A stretch of DNA of 34,924 bases, taken from NCBI GenBank assembly GCA_024243835.1, contig JALPMN010000613.1, positions 1-34,924 of the forward strand. The letters run 5' to 3'. Both the position numbers and the translations under genes were made by a program. Each line of letters starts with the position of its first letter. Positions within the stretch are counted from its first letter, which is position 1. This stretch comes from Enteropsectra breve. Taxonomy: Eukaryota > Microsporidia. This document shows positions 9,389-18,743 of this stretch, in pieces. The notes beneath the pieces are model-generated. The model made no database searches. It saw nothing but the letters and a program-made list of their open reading frames with translations, and had not been told where the DNA came from.

Positions 9389-11299
9389 ATGGCTCTTTAC
9401 CAGTATTTCGTGTTTGCTGCAACATTTGTAATAAGCAGTGTGGGCGTCTCTATGTGGTACATGCCGAGACTCATTATGTATTTTGGGATTGTAATTCCCG
9501 CCTGCACAATGCTACTATTTGCCATACTCACCACAATAATTTCGTATAAGCTGCTTAAAGTTCAAGAAGCAAAAAGAAAAAAGATAGTGAAAAAGCAGCT
9601 TGAAAAGCAACTACGAAGACGCAAACCTTTGGCAACTAAAATAAAAGACTTTTGGGGTGTTTTTAAAGAAAAGGTTGTGAATATAATCAAGGATGAGCTT
9701 GAGCATGAGTATTCTGATGAAGAAGAGGAACCTGAACAAGCCGATGAATTCGAGCTCCAAGAGATAGTAACCAACCGTTCAAATGCCGAAAATAGTCTGC
9801 GAGAAAGGGCTAAAAGCAATGAACGCGTACAAGGCTCCGCGCAAGCCGATGAATTTGAGCTCCAGGAGATAGTAACCAGCCGTTCAAATACCGGAAGCAA
9901 TCCGCGAGAAAGGACAAAAACTAGCGAAAATACAGAAAGTTCTGTGCCAGCAGAAGCACCTCCAGTTTCAAATGCAGACGAAACAGCACAGCCACTTTTA
10001 GAAGATCCGGTTAAAACAGATGAAGCAATTAAAAAAGAGGATAACGCTAAACAAGCACCCAAACCAAAGTTTGTAGATACAATCCCGAAAAGAATCACCA
10101 AAAAGCTTCTTGCCATCGCCCAGGTCATTGTGTATTTCAAACTAATAGATGCCTATATTGATGCATCTTGGCATATGCTCTTTACAGGCGCATTTGTCAC
10201 AAAGGAAAGCCCCGTGGTAAAATTTTTCGACGGTGATGATGCTATCGATAGCTTTTACTGGATGGGCTGCAGCCTCGTATTTTTGGTTTTTTTCATATCA
10301 TCGTACTTCATTGAATGTGCAAGACATATCTACAGTTTAATTGCCATCCCAGCACTTTACTACGTCATGAAGGCACTCTCCAGCATAACAAGTTGGCATT
10401 CAACCCACAGAGTGTATAGCATTCCATACTTCCCTGTTTTAAGATCGCTTGTTTTTTCTGACTGGGGAAATATGATGGGAATCTGTATGATTGCGGTGAC
10501 TAATCCCATCGTAGTGACAAGCATGTTTAGACATATGAAAGAAACGAGTCCTGTGGCCGGTGCATTTTTTACTTTCCTCTCACTCCTGGTCGGAATAGTC
10601 ATTAATCTGGGATATGGCTGCATTACTCTGTATTATTTTGGAGAACAAAACAGCCTCGCTGAAATTGCCCGGGTTTATCTCTCAGAGGAATTCAAATACT
10701 CTAGCAGATTAACGAGGCTCTTTGTGTTCAAGGCAATGATGGTCACAATGTCAATTGTGTATCTGACGCAGCTGCTTTATTTAATCCGCAGTATCATTTA
10801 CTCGCTGGGAAAATTCCTGAACATTTTGAACAATGAAATTGCAATTAAGATTATAAAATTCGTGATTGGGTGGTACGTGAGCCTGAATGTAATCGCAGAA
10901 ACATCTGCAGGCGCAGATATGCTCTCTACAATTAACTTCCTGGCCATTCTGACGCCATTCGTGTATTTTATCATTCCCTTTGGCTACCTTGCAGCGGTGG
11001 CCCATGCCAAAATAAGGAAAATTAACAGATGGGACATTTTTTATGTGGTTGCTTCTGCTTTGTTGTTGTTCCCTGCAGCCATAATGATTTCCCATTCATT
11101 TGTAAAAGACTATAATCTGCTGCAGTTTGAAAGCATCCATATGGAATTCAAACAGGGATCTCGTAATAATACAATTACCCAATGGGTCGCTAGACTTACG
11201 CAATACAGCAATAATATGATTCATGGTGCAGTCCAAACCGTAACTCGCACTTCGAACGCCACTAGAAACAGCCGAATATCAATGCACAGGGCTAACTGA
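9389..11299 (+). CDS. Multi-span membrane protein, likely amino acid/auxin permease family
   Basis: The 636-residue integral membrane protein has two hydrophobic segments at the N-terminus (about 5-20 and 28-52). A hydrophilic insert of some 180 residues (56-235) follows, and then about eight to nine further spans. The opening resembles the first two helices of the AAAP (SLC36/38-like) fold, with a small-residue break and a MP dipeptide in MWYMPRL and then a long second helix ending in ISYKLL. Later, VTNPIVVTSMFRHMKETSP resembles the helix and loop before the central AAAP helices, and a segment near residue 515 (STINFLAILTPFVYFIIPF) fits a late helix. The insert starts basic, is then acidic, and contains a duplicated 27-residue block. 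Substrate is unknown; import of host amino acids would suit an obligate parasite but is inference. The start follows ATTCC with AAAATTTT boxes upstream. Confidence 0.55.
   Translation: MALYQYFVFAATFVISSVGVSMWYMPRLIMYFGIVIPACTMLLFAILTTIISYKLLKVQEAKRKKIVKKQLEKQLRRRKPLATKIKDFWGVFKEKVVNIIKDELEHEYSDEEEEPEQADEFELQEIVTNRSNAENSLRERAKSNERVQGSAQADEFELQEIVTSRSNTGSNPRERTKTSENTESSVPAEAPPVSNADETAQPLLEDPVKTDEAIKKEDNAKQAPKPKFVDTIPKRITKKLLAIAQVIVYFKLIDAYIDASWHMLFTGAFVTKESPVVKFFDGDDAIDSFYWMGCSLVFLVFFISSYFIECARHIYSLIAIPALYYVMKALSSITSWHSTHRVYSIPYFPVLRSLVFSDWGNMMGICMIAVTNPIVVTSMFRHMKETSPVAGAFFTFLSLLVGIVINLGYGCITLYYFGEQNSLAEIARVYLSEEFKYSSRLTRLFVFKAMMVTMSIVYLTQLLYLIRSIIYSLGKFLNILNNEIAIKIIKFVIGWYVSLNVIAETSAGADMLSTINFLAILTPFVYFIIPFGYLAAVAHAKIRKINRWDIFYVVASALLLFPAAIMISHSFVKDYNLLQFESIHMEFKQGSRNNTITQWVARLTQYSNNMIHGAVQTVTRTSNATRNSRISMHRAN
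9737..9922 (+). repeat. In-frame duplication in the permease insert
   Basis: A block of about 81 bases starting at 9737 (protein QADEFELQEIVTNRSN then RERAKS) is repeated 105 bases later at 9842 (QADEFELQEIVTSRSN then RERTKT). The copies differ at few positions in the first 50 bases, so the duplication is fairly recent and preserved the frame. Confidence 0.88.
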
Positions 11300-11502
11300 G
11301 TTTATTATTCTACTATGGTGCACTAAGTTTTGCTACATTTGCAGACAGTGTTTATTGACGCTCCCTTGACAAAACGCAAACAACAAAAATTGCCTAAGAG
11401 ACCAGGTAAGGCACAGTTCTTGAAATAGTAATATTTTTGAAGAAGGTTAGTTAAATGGTACAGTACCGTTAATGGATTTTGCGTTTTGTAATTTTTTTTC
11501 CA

Positions 11503-11528
11503 CAGTCCGTTCCAAAAGTTTAGACCCC
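11503..11528 (+). repeat. Possible mariner terminal repeat, one end
   Basis: CAGTCCGTTCCAAAAGTTTA followed by GACCCC at 11503-11528 resembles the outer end of Tc1/mariner elements, which often read CAGT followed by CAAAAGTTT. It lies about 600 bases upstream of the transposase relic's first Asp, the distance expected for an element of about 1.3 kb. I could not find an inverted partner downstream, so this end is tentative. Confidence 0.35.
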
Positions 11529-12024
11529 CTTTTTGCGGGTTTTGGTGGCAAATATTTTATTAAAAACAGTTGCAGAACCATATATCTTACGCATTATTCT
11601 TTGTGCATCTGTATGTATACTATTTTTTTATAGAAAATCAATATTTTTAAATAACGCTTAAAATTTAGCCTAGGGGTGATGCAAAAATATTGGCTTCATT
11701 GGTTAAAAATCACATTTAAACATGTTTCCCGCCATTATAAGTGTTTAAATATATGAGAAATGCTTAGCTTGTAGCCTATTTTGATACTGGTCAAGGGAAG
11801 TTAACAACAACTTTCTGAAAAAAGCAAATTATACCATGTCTCCATAGAAAGGAAGACCCTGCAGCCTATCTTCTAGGCAAAAGAAGACAAACGCTAAGTA
11901 TGCAAGAGGTAAAAGCACAGCCGCCAATGAAATAAAGGCCCATTTTGGATTTAAATAACCGAAAAATGCAATATTAATGACTTTAAAATCAGAAAGAGGT
12001 TTATAGAGATGCGATTATAAACAC

Positions 12025-12207
12025 ATGTGTCCTCTTACTGATAGTCACAAGGCCGGCAGAATAGCCTTCTGCAAATTCACCATGAAAAATAGCAAAAAGT
12101 GGAAAGACTTAATATTTCTTGATGGAAACAAGTTCATTCTAGATGGCCCAGATAGTTTGAGTATTATTGTGCACGTGCTGACTTTTCTTATGAATTTTAT
12201 CGAGTAA
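12025..12207 (+). pseudogene. Tc1/mariner (IS630 superfamily) transposase fragment
   Basis: A 60-codon open remnant contains KKWKDLIFLDGNKFILDGPD. It matches the region around the first catalytic Asp of mariner-like transposases, typically W-x-x-V-I-F-S-D-E-x-K-F-N-L-D-G-P-D-G followed by YYWHDL. Here the sequence after GPD reads SLSIIVHVL, explainable as point changes of a YYWHDL-type stretch. The catalytic Asp is kept (FLDG) but the following Glu has become Gly. The frame stops soon after, and neither the N-terminal helix-turn-helix domain nor the second and third catalytic residues are readable. The element is dead. Confidence 0.6.
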
Positions 12208-13906
12208 AATCAATGGGCAAAAATTCGTTTTGATAAGGGTACTTTTAACAATCATTGTAAGTCACAAATATACTTTTTGACGATAATATCAATTCATTCG
12301 CCAAGTTATCACAATCAGTTCTTAGGAAACCATTTTGCTTGCTCATCCACCAATTCAACGGCGACCAAAAGTTTTCGATACTTTATGTTTGCCCGTCTGA
12401 TACATTTGTAAATTTCTCTAAATGGCAAACTACACGGAGTTTCTTACGAAAAGAAGCTGTCACAGATATATGATGGATATCTGTCTGTATAAAATTTTGA
12501 TAAGTAATTAACTTTGCCGGCCAAAGCATTTGTAATTGCCTCAGCCGTTCGATCTGACATTCTTTGCAGAGAAAATTCTTTTTTTAGTATGATAGATTGC
12601 CCTAAAAATCATAAGTATTTCTCAGATTATCGTCGGTACTTATTGGGCTCTGACCAATTCTACTCCTAGAGATCACTGTTTCAACGCATTCGACTATTAT
12701 ATCCTATCCGCACAAAGTAACTGGCTGCAAGGCAATATACTTAGAATACACTTTTATAAGCCCTTTTATAGCTTTATTTTTAGTTGTATTTGCTACAGCA
12801 TAAAATCCTTATGCTTATGGATACGATATATAATAACCCTCAGCAATATAAATACCACAGATCAATGAACCCTTACATTGTGTTGATAAGCAATTTTTAC
12901 CTTACAAAACTAATGATAGCATCGATATAACAGTTTTTTGATTTACAGCATTTATGCATAATTTCATAATAGCAGTCAAATGTGGCACCTAAACTCACTT
13001 TTGATTATTTCTCAGATTTTTGATCTGTCAAAAGCTTCTTCGAAACCTAAAAACAGTGATTCCATCCTAGTATTGTTAGCTCAAACACTCAGGTTTTTAT
13101 TTTTTTTGCTCTTATATAGAAAGTGATGGCTTGGTTCTGTACAAGCCCTGAAGGAATATATCACAGCGCCGAAGCAAACTGCTAGCGTACATCTATAGTA
13201 TACATCTCAGTCTTTGCACTTTTATTATTGTGTGTTAGCCGACCATACCTATGTCTATAGAAGGGCTTTTGTCTACTTTCAAGTTATCACAATGCCGACT
13301 GGACAGAAGGCGCTTGCTATATTGTTTCTAGTAAACCTTTGTGTTGAATGTTAAATAATTTAATGGTTCTTGTTTATTTGTCGGTTCGTTATCAGCGTCG
13401 TTTATGATAGAACATTGATCAAGCATGAGATAAAATATTAACGGTATCTTTTATCGACTTCAACACTTTGCATCTTTCTTTTTGCTTGATTTATCAATAC
13501 AAGTAATGGAGTATTCTTATCTATGCATATAGACTAATTATCTACTAAAACGTACTCGACCATACAGCGTATCCATCGTAAAACATTGCTCATGTCACTT
13601 ACTCTGAATTTATAACAATGTACAAACTTTGTATGCTTATACACTGGTGCGATATCTTTTTTAAGACACACCCTACCTTTGTTGCAAAAGAACTATTTGC
13701 ACTCGTCAGTCTTTTTATTATATCGTTGTGCCTAGCCTAACTGTGCTTACTTTAGCATTTTATGAGACAGACGCTTGCCTCTCTCCTTTCACTTGAAACC
13801 ATTAGTACTCAAGTGGACCTAAAAATTTTTAGGATGGGTAAAAAAATAAAATTTTCAACTTATAATGCGTTTATTTACCAATATTTCTCTGCCAGAACTA
13901 CGCACC

Positions 13907-16807
13907 CTACTTCTTTTTCAGAACTATTTTGCACACCTGTAGCGCCTCATTGGAATGCTTCAAGTGGTGAGCATCAGTGCTTTCTCTGCAAATAATTTTA
14001 AAACCAGCCTTGCTCAATGGAGCGGGCCCATCATCTTTATTCTTAAAGATGACTGGTGAAGCTTCCATTGCCCGAGCCTGGCCTATTTTAAAATTTCTTT
14101 GACTGTCGAGTGCACTTGCCCGAATGAATGCTTCTCCGCTTAGAGCTGTGTCTTTTAATGTCAGCTTTGTAGCTGTTTCAGCACTTGGCTTGGCTAACGA
14201 ATCCCTCCGATGATGCGATGGAGAATTTCGCAAATCTATTTTGAATTGCAGGCCATTAAATTGTGTTTTTACATTGAGTTGGCGGACTGGAGATACAGCA
14301 TTATCAGATGCTGCAGGCATTCCTAACGCACCGTGATTCTTGGACTTCTCTATTTTTCGCTTTTTCAGTTTGCTCATCATTACGATAGTCCTTGCGTTTT
14401 CTATCTGCCTGATTTTTTCGTTTGTTTTTATTTTTTTTATCTGTTCAAATTTCTCCAAACTTAATGTTCTACGCTTCCTTGCTGAGTCCGCCGCCTTGCT
14501 CACTTTATTCTTTTTGAAAACGACAAGATCATCTTCACTGCTTGTATTCGCTTCTTTGAATTCAATACCAGAGCTTTTTGGCGGATCGCCACGAACCATA
14601 AATGATTTTTCGCTTTTGGGTAAGCTGCTAACTTCGGTGCACTCAACAGAGTCTGCGTTTAAAAGGATCACTTCTTTTTGAATGACTCTTTCTATTCCCT
14701 GATCTCCATGGATTGAATCACATTCAATAAAGCTATCTTGCCGCGAGGTGCTAACAGATTTAGCTTCATCACTTGCAGCTATTATTTCTGCCATTGCCAT
14801 AAATTGATTTAGTTCAATGGGCCTCGTTTTATCAGCTGTTACGAAAACCCCCATTTTGTTGTAAGAGATTTCTTTTGAGAATTCATGTATATGAGAATTA
14901 TTTGCTTCATGTGAAGAATCATCACTCAGATCATCCCTAAATTCGCTTGACTCATATCTATTAGCCATTAGTTTTTCTTTTGCGTTTTTAACGCCAATAA
15001 CTTCACCCGCACCTGATTTGTGTGTCTTTGCTTTTTTAGTTTTGACAGCACAAATCGATTCTGATTTTATATCCTTGGGACTATCAGCTTGGTCTTCATC
15101 TATTTTTTCGTCAGACAAACTTCCTGAATGGCATTCAGTTTGCAAAAGATTTTCTAATACTGGCTGCAACTCCTCATCGCCCAATAAGACTTCATCTTTA
15201 GAAAGCACAGCTTCTTCTTTTAACAATTCATCCTCGTCTTTTAGAGGCACAGCGTCCTGTATGAGCAATGCTTCTTTTTCTTGTTGCAGCTCGGTTTCTA
15301 ATATTTGCTGCTCATGCTCTATTTCTGGAATCTCTTTTTTATCGTTTTCTTCTACGCTATTGTTAAGATGATCTTCTATCGTTTCCACTTTGTTAGCAGA
15401 CTCTTTTTCGTTGCCAAACGCGACATCAGCCAAATAATGACCTTGAGTACTAGCTCTTTCATCGTCTTTAGCTATTAAATCAGCTTCTTTTTCAGTAAAT
15501 ATATTTACGATAAATTCTTTGATTCTTGCACTCTCAAGTAATTCATTCTTGCACATGTTGTTTTGCAGGCTCATTAAAGGCACTCTCGATTTCTTCATTG
15601 ACGAAATCTTCGTACGTATTATTTTTTCCTCAAACTGCAAATTTTCACTTTCCTGCACCGAATTTTGCTCATGTATTGCATCGCAATTTTCTTCTGTCTG
15701 ACACTCATTACATATTTCTGTAGCGCTATATTTATCACTGTTTTCATCTACTGCCTGGGTTATCTTTAAATTGTTGATTTTCTGCTGAATCATAACGCAG
15801 AAGTTTTTGTATTCCTTGCAGTCTACTGCTTCTTCTTTATCATTTTTTGCCAATGTTGTTTTGATGATTTCTGGCGCACAAAACAGGCCTTTAGTGCTTT
15901 TATTATTATCGCTCGTTTTTTTCCCGCACAGCTTTACAAGTTTTTCAATCGCAATTCCTCGTTTTATTTCTCCGACCAATTTCTCCATCCGATAGTGATT
16001 CTCTGTCTTGTAATCGTAGTCTTCAAAAAAGCACTCGCTGAGCATTTTATACCAATTTGCTGCCACAATGCTTGATATCTGCGACATATTCATCCTTATT
16101 TTTTCATCGTCAGCAAGAATCAGCTTTACGCTGTCATTGATGCTCTTTGGTGTGTCCCGCATGGATCCTGGGCCCAAAATAGCACACTCTTTAATATAGA
16201 GCTCAATTTTGTTAGATGGAGAAAGTGTAAAAAAGCAGTCCGTTATTTGCAGTATTGAGCCTTTAAAGCTGAAGGCAGCTGTATCATGCCACATTAGAGG
16301 ATCTTCATTGCGGACTATTGTTTTCTTGATAAAGCCCTTTGAGTTGTATCTTCCGAAAAACGATGCCGCCGGCTTGTCTGTGTCTACGGCGAGCTTTGAA
16401 TTGTCTGTGCCAGCATTGGACTCTGAATGCTCATTCTTACAACTCATTTCAGATATTTGCTTATGTCTGCTGTTTTTCATGTTGAGATACTCATAGGACA
16501 CTGAATATTTGTTACTCAGCAAATACTTATATGCAAAAGGGCACACCGTGCAGTATATGAAGTGTTCGCCATCTGAAATTACCATTTTCCTGGCTTTCAC
16601 ATCCACAACATCAAGAATGAAGCACTGGTGTATCCGCTTAGAATACTCCAAGCCCAGAAGAACTGTAGTTTTACGCTCTGAATAGGGCTCATCTGTCGCA
16701 TCAGCACGTTTTTCTAACTCCTCTTTTTCTTTATTATTTTCCCATATGTCGTTCGCGTCCATTCTTAACTGGTCTTGCAGCCATGCCATTTTTGTTGTTA
16801 CAAGCAT
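13907..16807 (-). CDS. TPP1/Tpz1-like telomere protein (N-terminal OB fold), putative
   Basis: The protein has 966 residues. The N-terminal 215 residues look like the OB fold of shelterin TPP1 (animal ACD, fission yeast Tpz1, ciliate TEBP beta). Landmarks are a starting helix MAWLQDQL (7-14), a strand QCFILDVVDV (61-70), VISDGEHFIYCTV (76-88), FSFKGSILQITDC (179-191) and IELYIKECAILGP (201-213). The order and spacing of W-L-x-x-L, SDG-H-x-x-C-x-V, F-x-G-x-x-x-x-x-x-DC and E-x-Y-x-K parallel TPP1, with an insertion of about 70 residues (105-175). TPP1 pairs with POT1 at the single-stranded telomere end and recruits telomerase. The rest is low-complexity: acidic runs rich in Glu, Leu and Lys (about 440-590), Lys- and Ser-rich stretches, and a basic end (LKKK). 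No other domain is recognised. The start is backed by CCCTCA before the ATG and an AAAAATTTT box. The family call rests on visual pattern matching only. Confidence 0.5.
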   Translation of the reverse strand: MLVTTKMAWLQDQLRMDANDIWENNKEKEELEKRADATDEPYSERKTTVLLGLEYSKRIHQCFILDVVDVKARKMVISDGEHFIYCTVCPFAYKYLLSNKYSVSYEYLNMKNSRHKQISEMSCKNEHSESNAGTDNSKLAVDTDKPAASFFGRYNSKGFIKKTIVRNEDPLMWHDTAAFSFKGSILQITDCFFTLSPSNKIELYIKECAILGPGSMRDTPKSINDSVKLILADDEKIRMNMSQISSIVAANWYKMLSECFFEDYDYKTENHYRMEKLVGEIKRGIAIEKLVKLCGKKTSDNNKSTKGLFCAPEIIKTTLAKNDKEEAVDCKEYKNFCVMIQQKINNLKITQAVDENSDKYSATEICNECQTEENCDAIHEQNSVQESENLQFEEKIIRTKISSMKKSRVPLMSLQNNMCKNELLESARIKEFIVNIFTEKEADLIAKDDERASTQGHYLADVAFGNEKESANKVETIEDHLNNSVEENDKKEIPEIEHEQQILETELQQEKEALLIQDAVPLKDEDELLKEEAVLSKDEVLLGDEELQPVLENLLQTECHSGSLSDEKIDEDQADSPKDIKSESICAVKTKKAKTHKSGAGEVIGVKNAKEKLMANRYESSEFRDDLSDDSSHEANNSHIHEFSKEISYNKMGVFVTADKTRPIELNQFMAMAEIIAASDEAKSVSTSRQDSFIECDSIHGDQGIERVIQKEVILLNADSVECTEVSSLPKSEKSFMVRGDPPKSSGIEFKEANTSSEDDLVVFKKNKVSKAADSARKRRTLSLEKFEQIKKIKTNEKIRQIENARTIVMMSKLKKRKIEKSKNHGALGMPAASDNAVSPVRQLNVKTQFNGLQFKIDLRNSPSHHRRDSLAKPSAETATKLTLKDTALSGEAFIRASALDSQRNFKIGQARAMEASPVIFKNKDDGPAPLSKAGFKIICRESTDAHHLKHSNEALQVCKIVLKKK

Positions 16808-17214
16808 TGAGGGCAGGTAAGACCCTAAAAATTTTAAGTGAAAGTTTCTTATACAATAATATGCTATGGACAGATGCCTTTCGCGTAGCCTAATAGTATT
16901 TCATAAAATATACAATATCAGCAAGCAAAGACATAAAATAGCAGTAGAATATAATTTTAGTATTTTAGTATTTTAAAATTTTAAAATTCATACTTGCGGA
17001 TATCGTATTTTAAGAACTCGTTTTCTCAGGTTTGAGATAACTCAACTGTTTTTTAATAATGCAATTCATCGTGACAAGACAACCTTCATAAGTGCTTTGT
17101 AGTTCAAAATAGGTCTGTTGCAAGATATTTCTCTTTAAACTCCCAATTCATTTTATATGGAATTTTTGAGCATATTTGGCTCCTGATTTCTGTAGCTAAA
17201 CTTCTGGGCCCTCT
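16808..17214. promoter_or_regulatory. Divergent promoter region
   Basis: This 407-base region lies between the minus-strand gene starting at 16807 and the plus-strand gene at 17215. On the minus side, GGG at 16811-16813 and AAAAATTTT at 16827-16835 form the start signal. On the plus side GGGCCC is placed just before CTCTATG. A run of TTTTAGTATTTTAGTATTTT repeats lies near 16956-16985. No gene is seen. Confidence 0.5.
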
Positions 17215-18531
17215 ATGGAAAATGCAGAAAAAATTTTAGAATTAACAAATATAGACATTGTGGAATACTTGAACAAAATACACACAACGGAGGACTACTT
17301 CCTCATTGAAACACAGAAACACGACCTGGAAAAATACAACAAAGAGCTTGATGAGCAGCTTCATCTCTCCTTTATTTCAAACTCAGAGTCCCTTCTTGAG
17401 ATCCTGAACACCTATCAGTATGCACATGAGCTCTTGGCATCAACAAAGATCCCGCGCTTCGTGCAGACAGATGACAAGATGAACATCAACTACACTCGCT
17501 GTGAGGAGCTGCGTAAAAAATGCGAATTGTTTGATGACAACATGGAGACGTTCCTCACCAACGAGCGATACCTGGTAAAGTCCGCACGCTTCAACTCCAA
17601 AGAGTATCTCTGTCTGCTGACAAATGATATTTTGTTTGTCGGGAAAGTGAAAGACGACAAATACAGTCTTTTGCACTCCTTCAACAAGAATAGCATCGAA
17701 ATGAAAATGAAGGTGTCTGACAAGCATTCATACTTGAAAATTAAATCAGCGAATGGCCTTAAGCTAAAACTGAAGCAGAAGCCAGCCGTCGTAGAAGAAT
17801 TTTACGATGCATTTATGGAAGTGACTTATGAGTTTAAGCTAAAGAACAAGGCTGAAAAACACAATGCCAAAGAAGATGGCCTTATCCGCTATCTTTTAGA
17901 GACGGAACAGATCGAAGAGATGGGAAAGTATATTGCAGCCAGCTCAAAAAAAAATGATTCTAGCAAAGACAGTGACAAAGACGCTAAAAATGAAAACACC
18001 AGCTCTGAAAAAAATGAACAAAGGCTTGTTATGGATAAATTGGACTGCATGAAACTCAGTCTTACGAGCATACAGGATCTTAAGACCGCCATGAGGCTCT
18101 TCAGCTCGCCTGAGAAAATATACTTTAAATTCTTCAGCACCCGCTTCAGAAATGGTCTCGGGCGAATCAACCAGATCCAGGAGGTTTCTGGGCTGATAAA
18201 AGACATTTTTGCATATCTCGAGAGTTTTGTCTCAGAGATCGAGGAAATATGCCGCGAGACTGGAATACCCAAGATAAACTACTTGCTTATCGTAGAAGGC
18301 CTGGTGGATGAAATATTCGTTTTTGTCAAAAACAGAATATTCAACAAATTCTTCGAGCTGAAGATATCAAGGGAAAATATTGACTTGATTTTCTCACTGC
18401 TCAAATTTAGAAATATGGATTTCTCGTACATGCTGGAGACTCTCATTGAGGAAAGAGGTGTATTTGCCGAAAAGTGCCTTGAAAAGGCAAAAACCCAGAT
18501 AGCAAATATTGTGGATTCCATAAGCAACTGA
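17215..18531 (+). CDS. EXO84: Exocyst subunit EXO84-like
   Basis: Exo84 belongs to the eight-subunit exocyst that tethers secretory vesicles to the plasma membrane. The 438-residue protein has three parts. An N-terminal helical segment (30-110) includes LDEQLHLSFISNSESLLEI, close to the Exo84 block in which a coiled region ends with a Phe-x-x-Ser-x-Glu. A PH-like domain follows (about 115-205), with strands NSKEYLCLLTNDILFVGKV, a middle segment SLLHSFNKNSIEMK and a closing helix VVEEFYDAFMEV. The third part is a helical C-terminal region (about 255-438) with a Lys- and Ser-rich linker near 235-250. Yeast Exo84 is about 750 residues, so the C-terminal helical bundles are reduced. The PH-like domain and the order of parts support the call. 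Another PH-bearing trafficking protein cannot be excluded. Confidence 0.6.
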   Translation: MENAEKILELTNIDIVEYLNKIHTTEDYFLIETQKHDLEKYNKELDEQLHLSFISNSESLLEILNTYQYAHELLASTKIPRFVQTDDKMNINYTRCEELRKKCELFDDNMETFLTNERYLVKSARFNSKEYLCLLTNDILFVGKVKDDKYSLLHSFNKNSIEMKMKVSDKHSYLKIKSANGLKLKLKQKPAVVEEFYDAFMEVTYEFKLKNKAEKHNAKEDGLIRYLLETEQIEEMGKYIAASSKKNDSSKDSDKDAKNENTSSEKNEQRLVMDKLDCMKLSLTSIQDLKTAMRLFSSPEKIYFKFFSTRFRNGLGRINQIQEVSGLIKDIFAYLESFVSEIEEICRETGIPKINYLLIVEGLVDEIFVFVKNRIFNKFFELKISRENIDLIFSLLKFRNMDFSYMLETLIEERGVFAEKCLEKAKTQIANIVDSISN

Positions 18532-18743
18532 GCAAACACACGTTTAAATTATATATTAATTGAAGCAACATGGATCGATGAATAAATTGTTTTTATGATT
18601 TAAATTCAAGAATTTAATGTTATAATTCATGAAAATGCTATTTTACCTGTAGGTGGAATAGAATGCCAGTTTAAAAAGGCGCTTTTATTTTTGTAAAATA
18701 AGCGCAGCTTTTAATCATTTGATTTGGAATTTTATCCATAGAA

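Larger units (their letters stand above)
11300..13906. other. 2.6 kb gene-poor island with transposon relic
   Basis: This is the longest stretch without an intact gene. The left part holds a mariner-type terminal sequence and a transposase fragment, listed separately. From about 12230 to 13906 I see AT-rich sequence with no open frame above 60 codons that has a start signal, no tRNA and no clear repeat. Confidence 0.6.

Noticed and set aside
11457..11467. Perfect palindrome GGTACAGTACC
   Set aside because: Only 11 bases, not extended on either side and not near any start; expected by chance in 35 kb.
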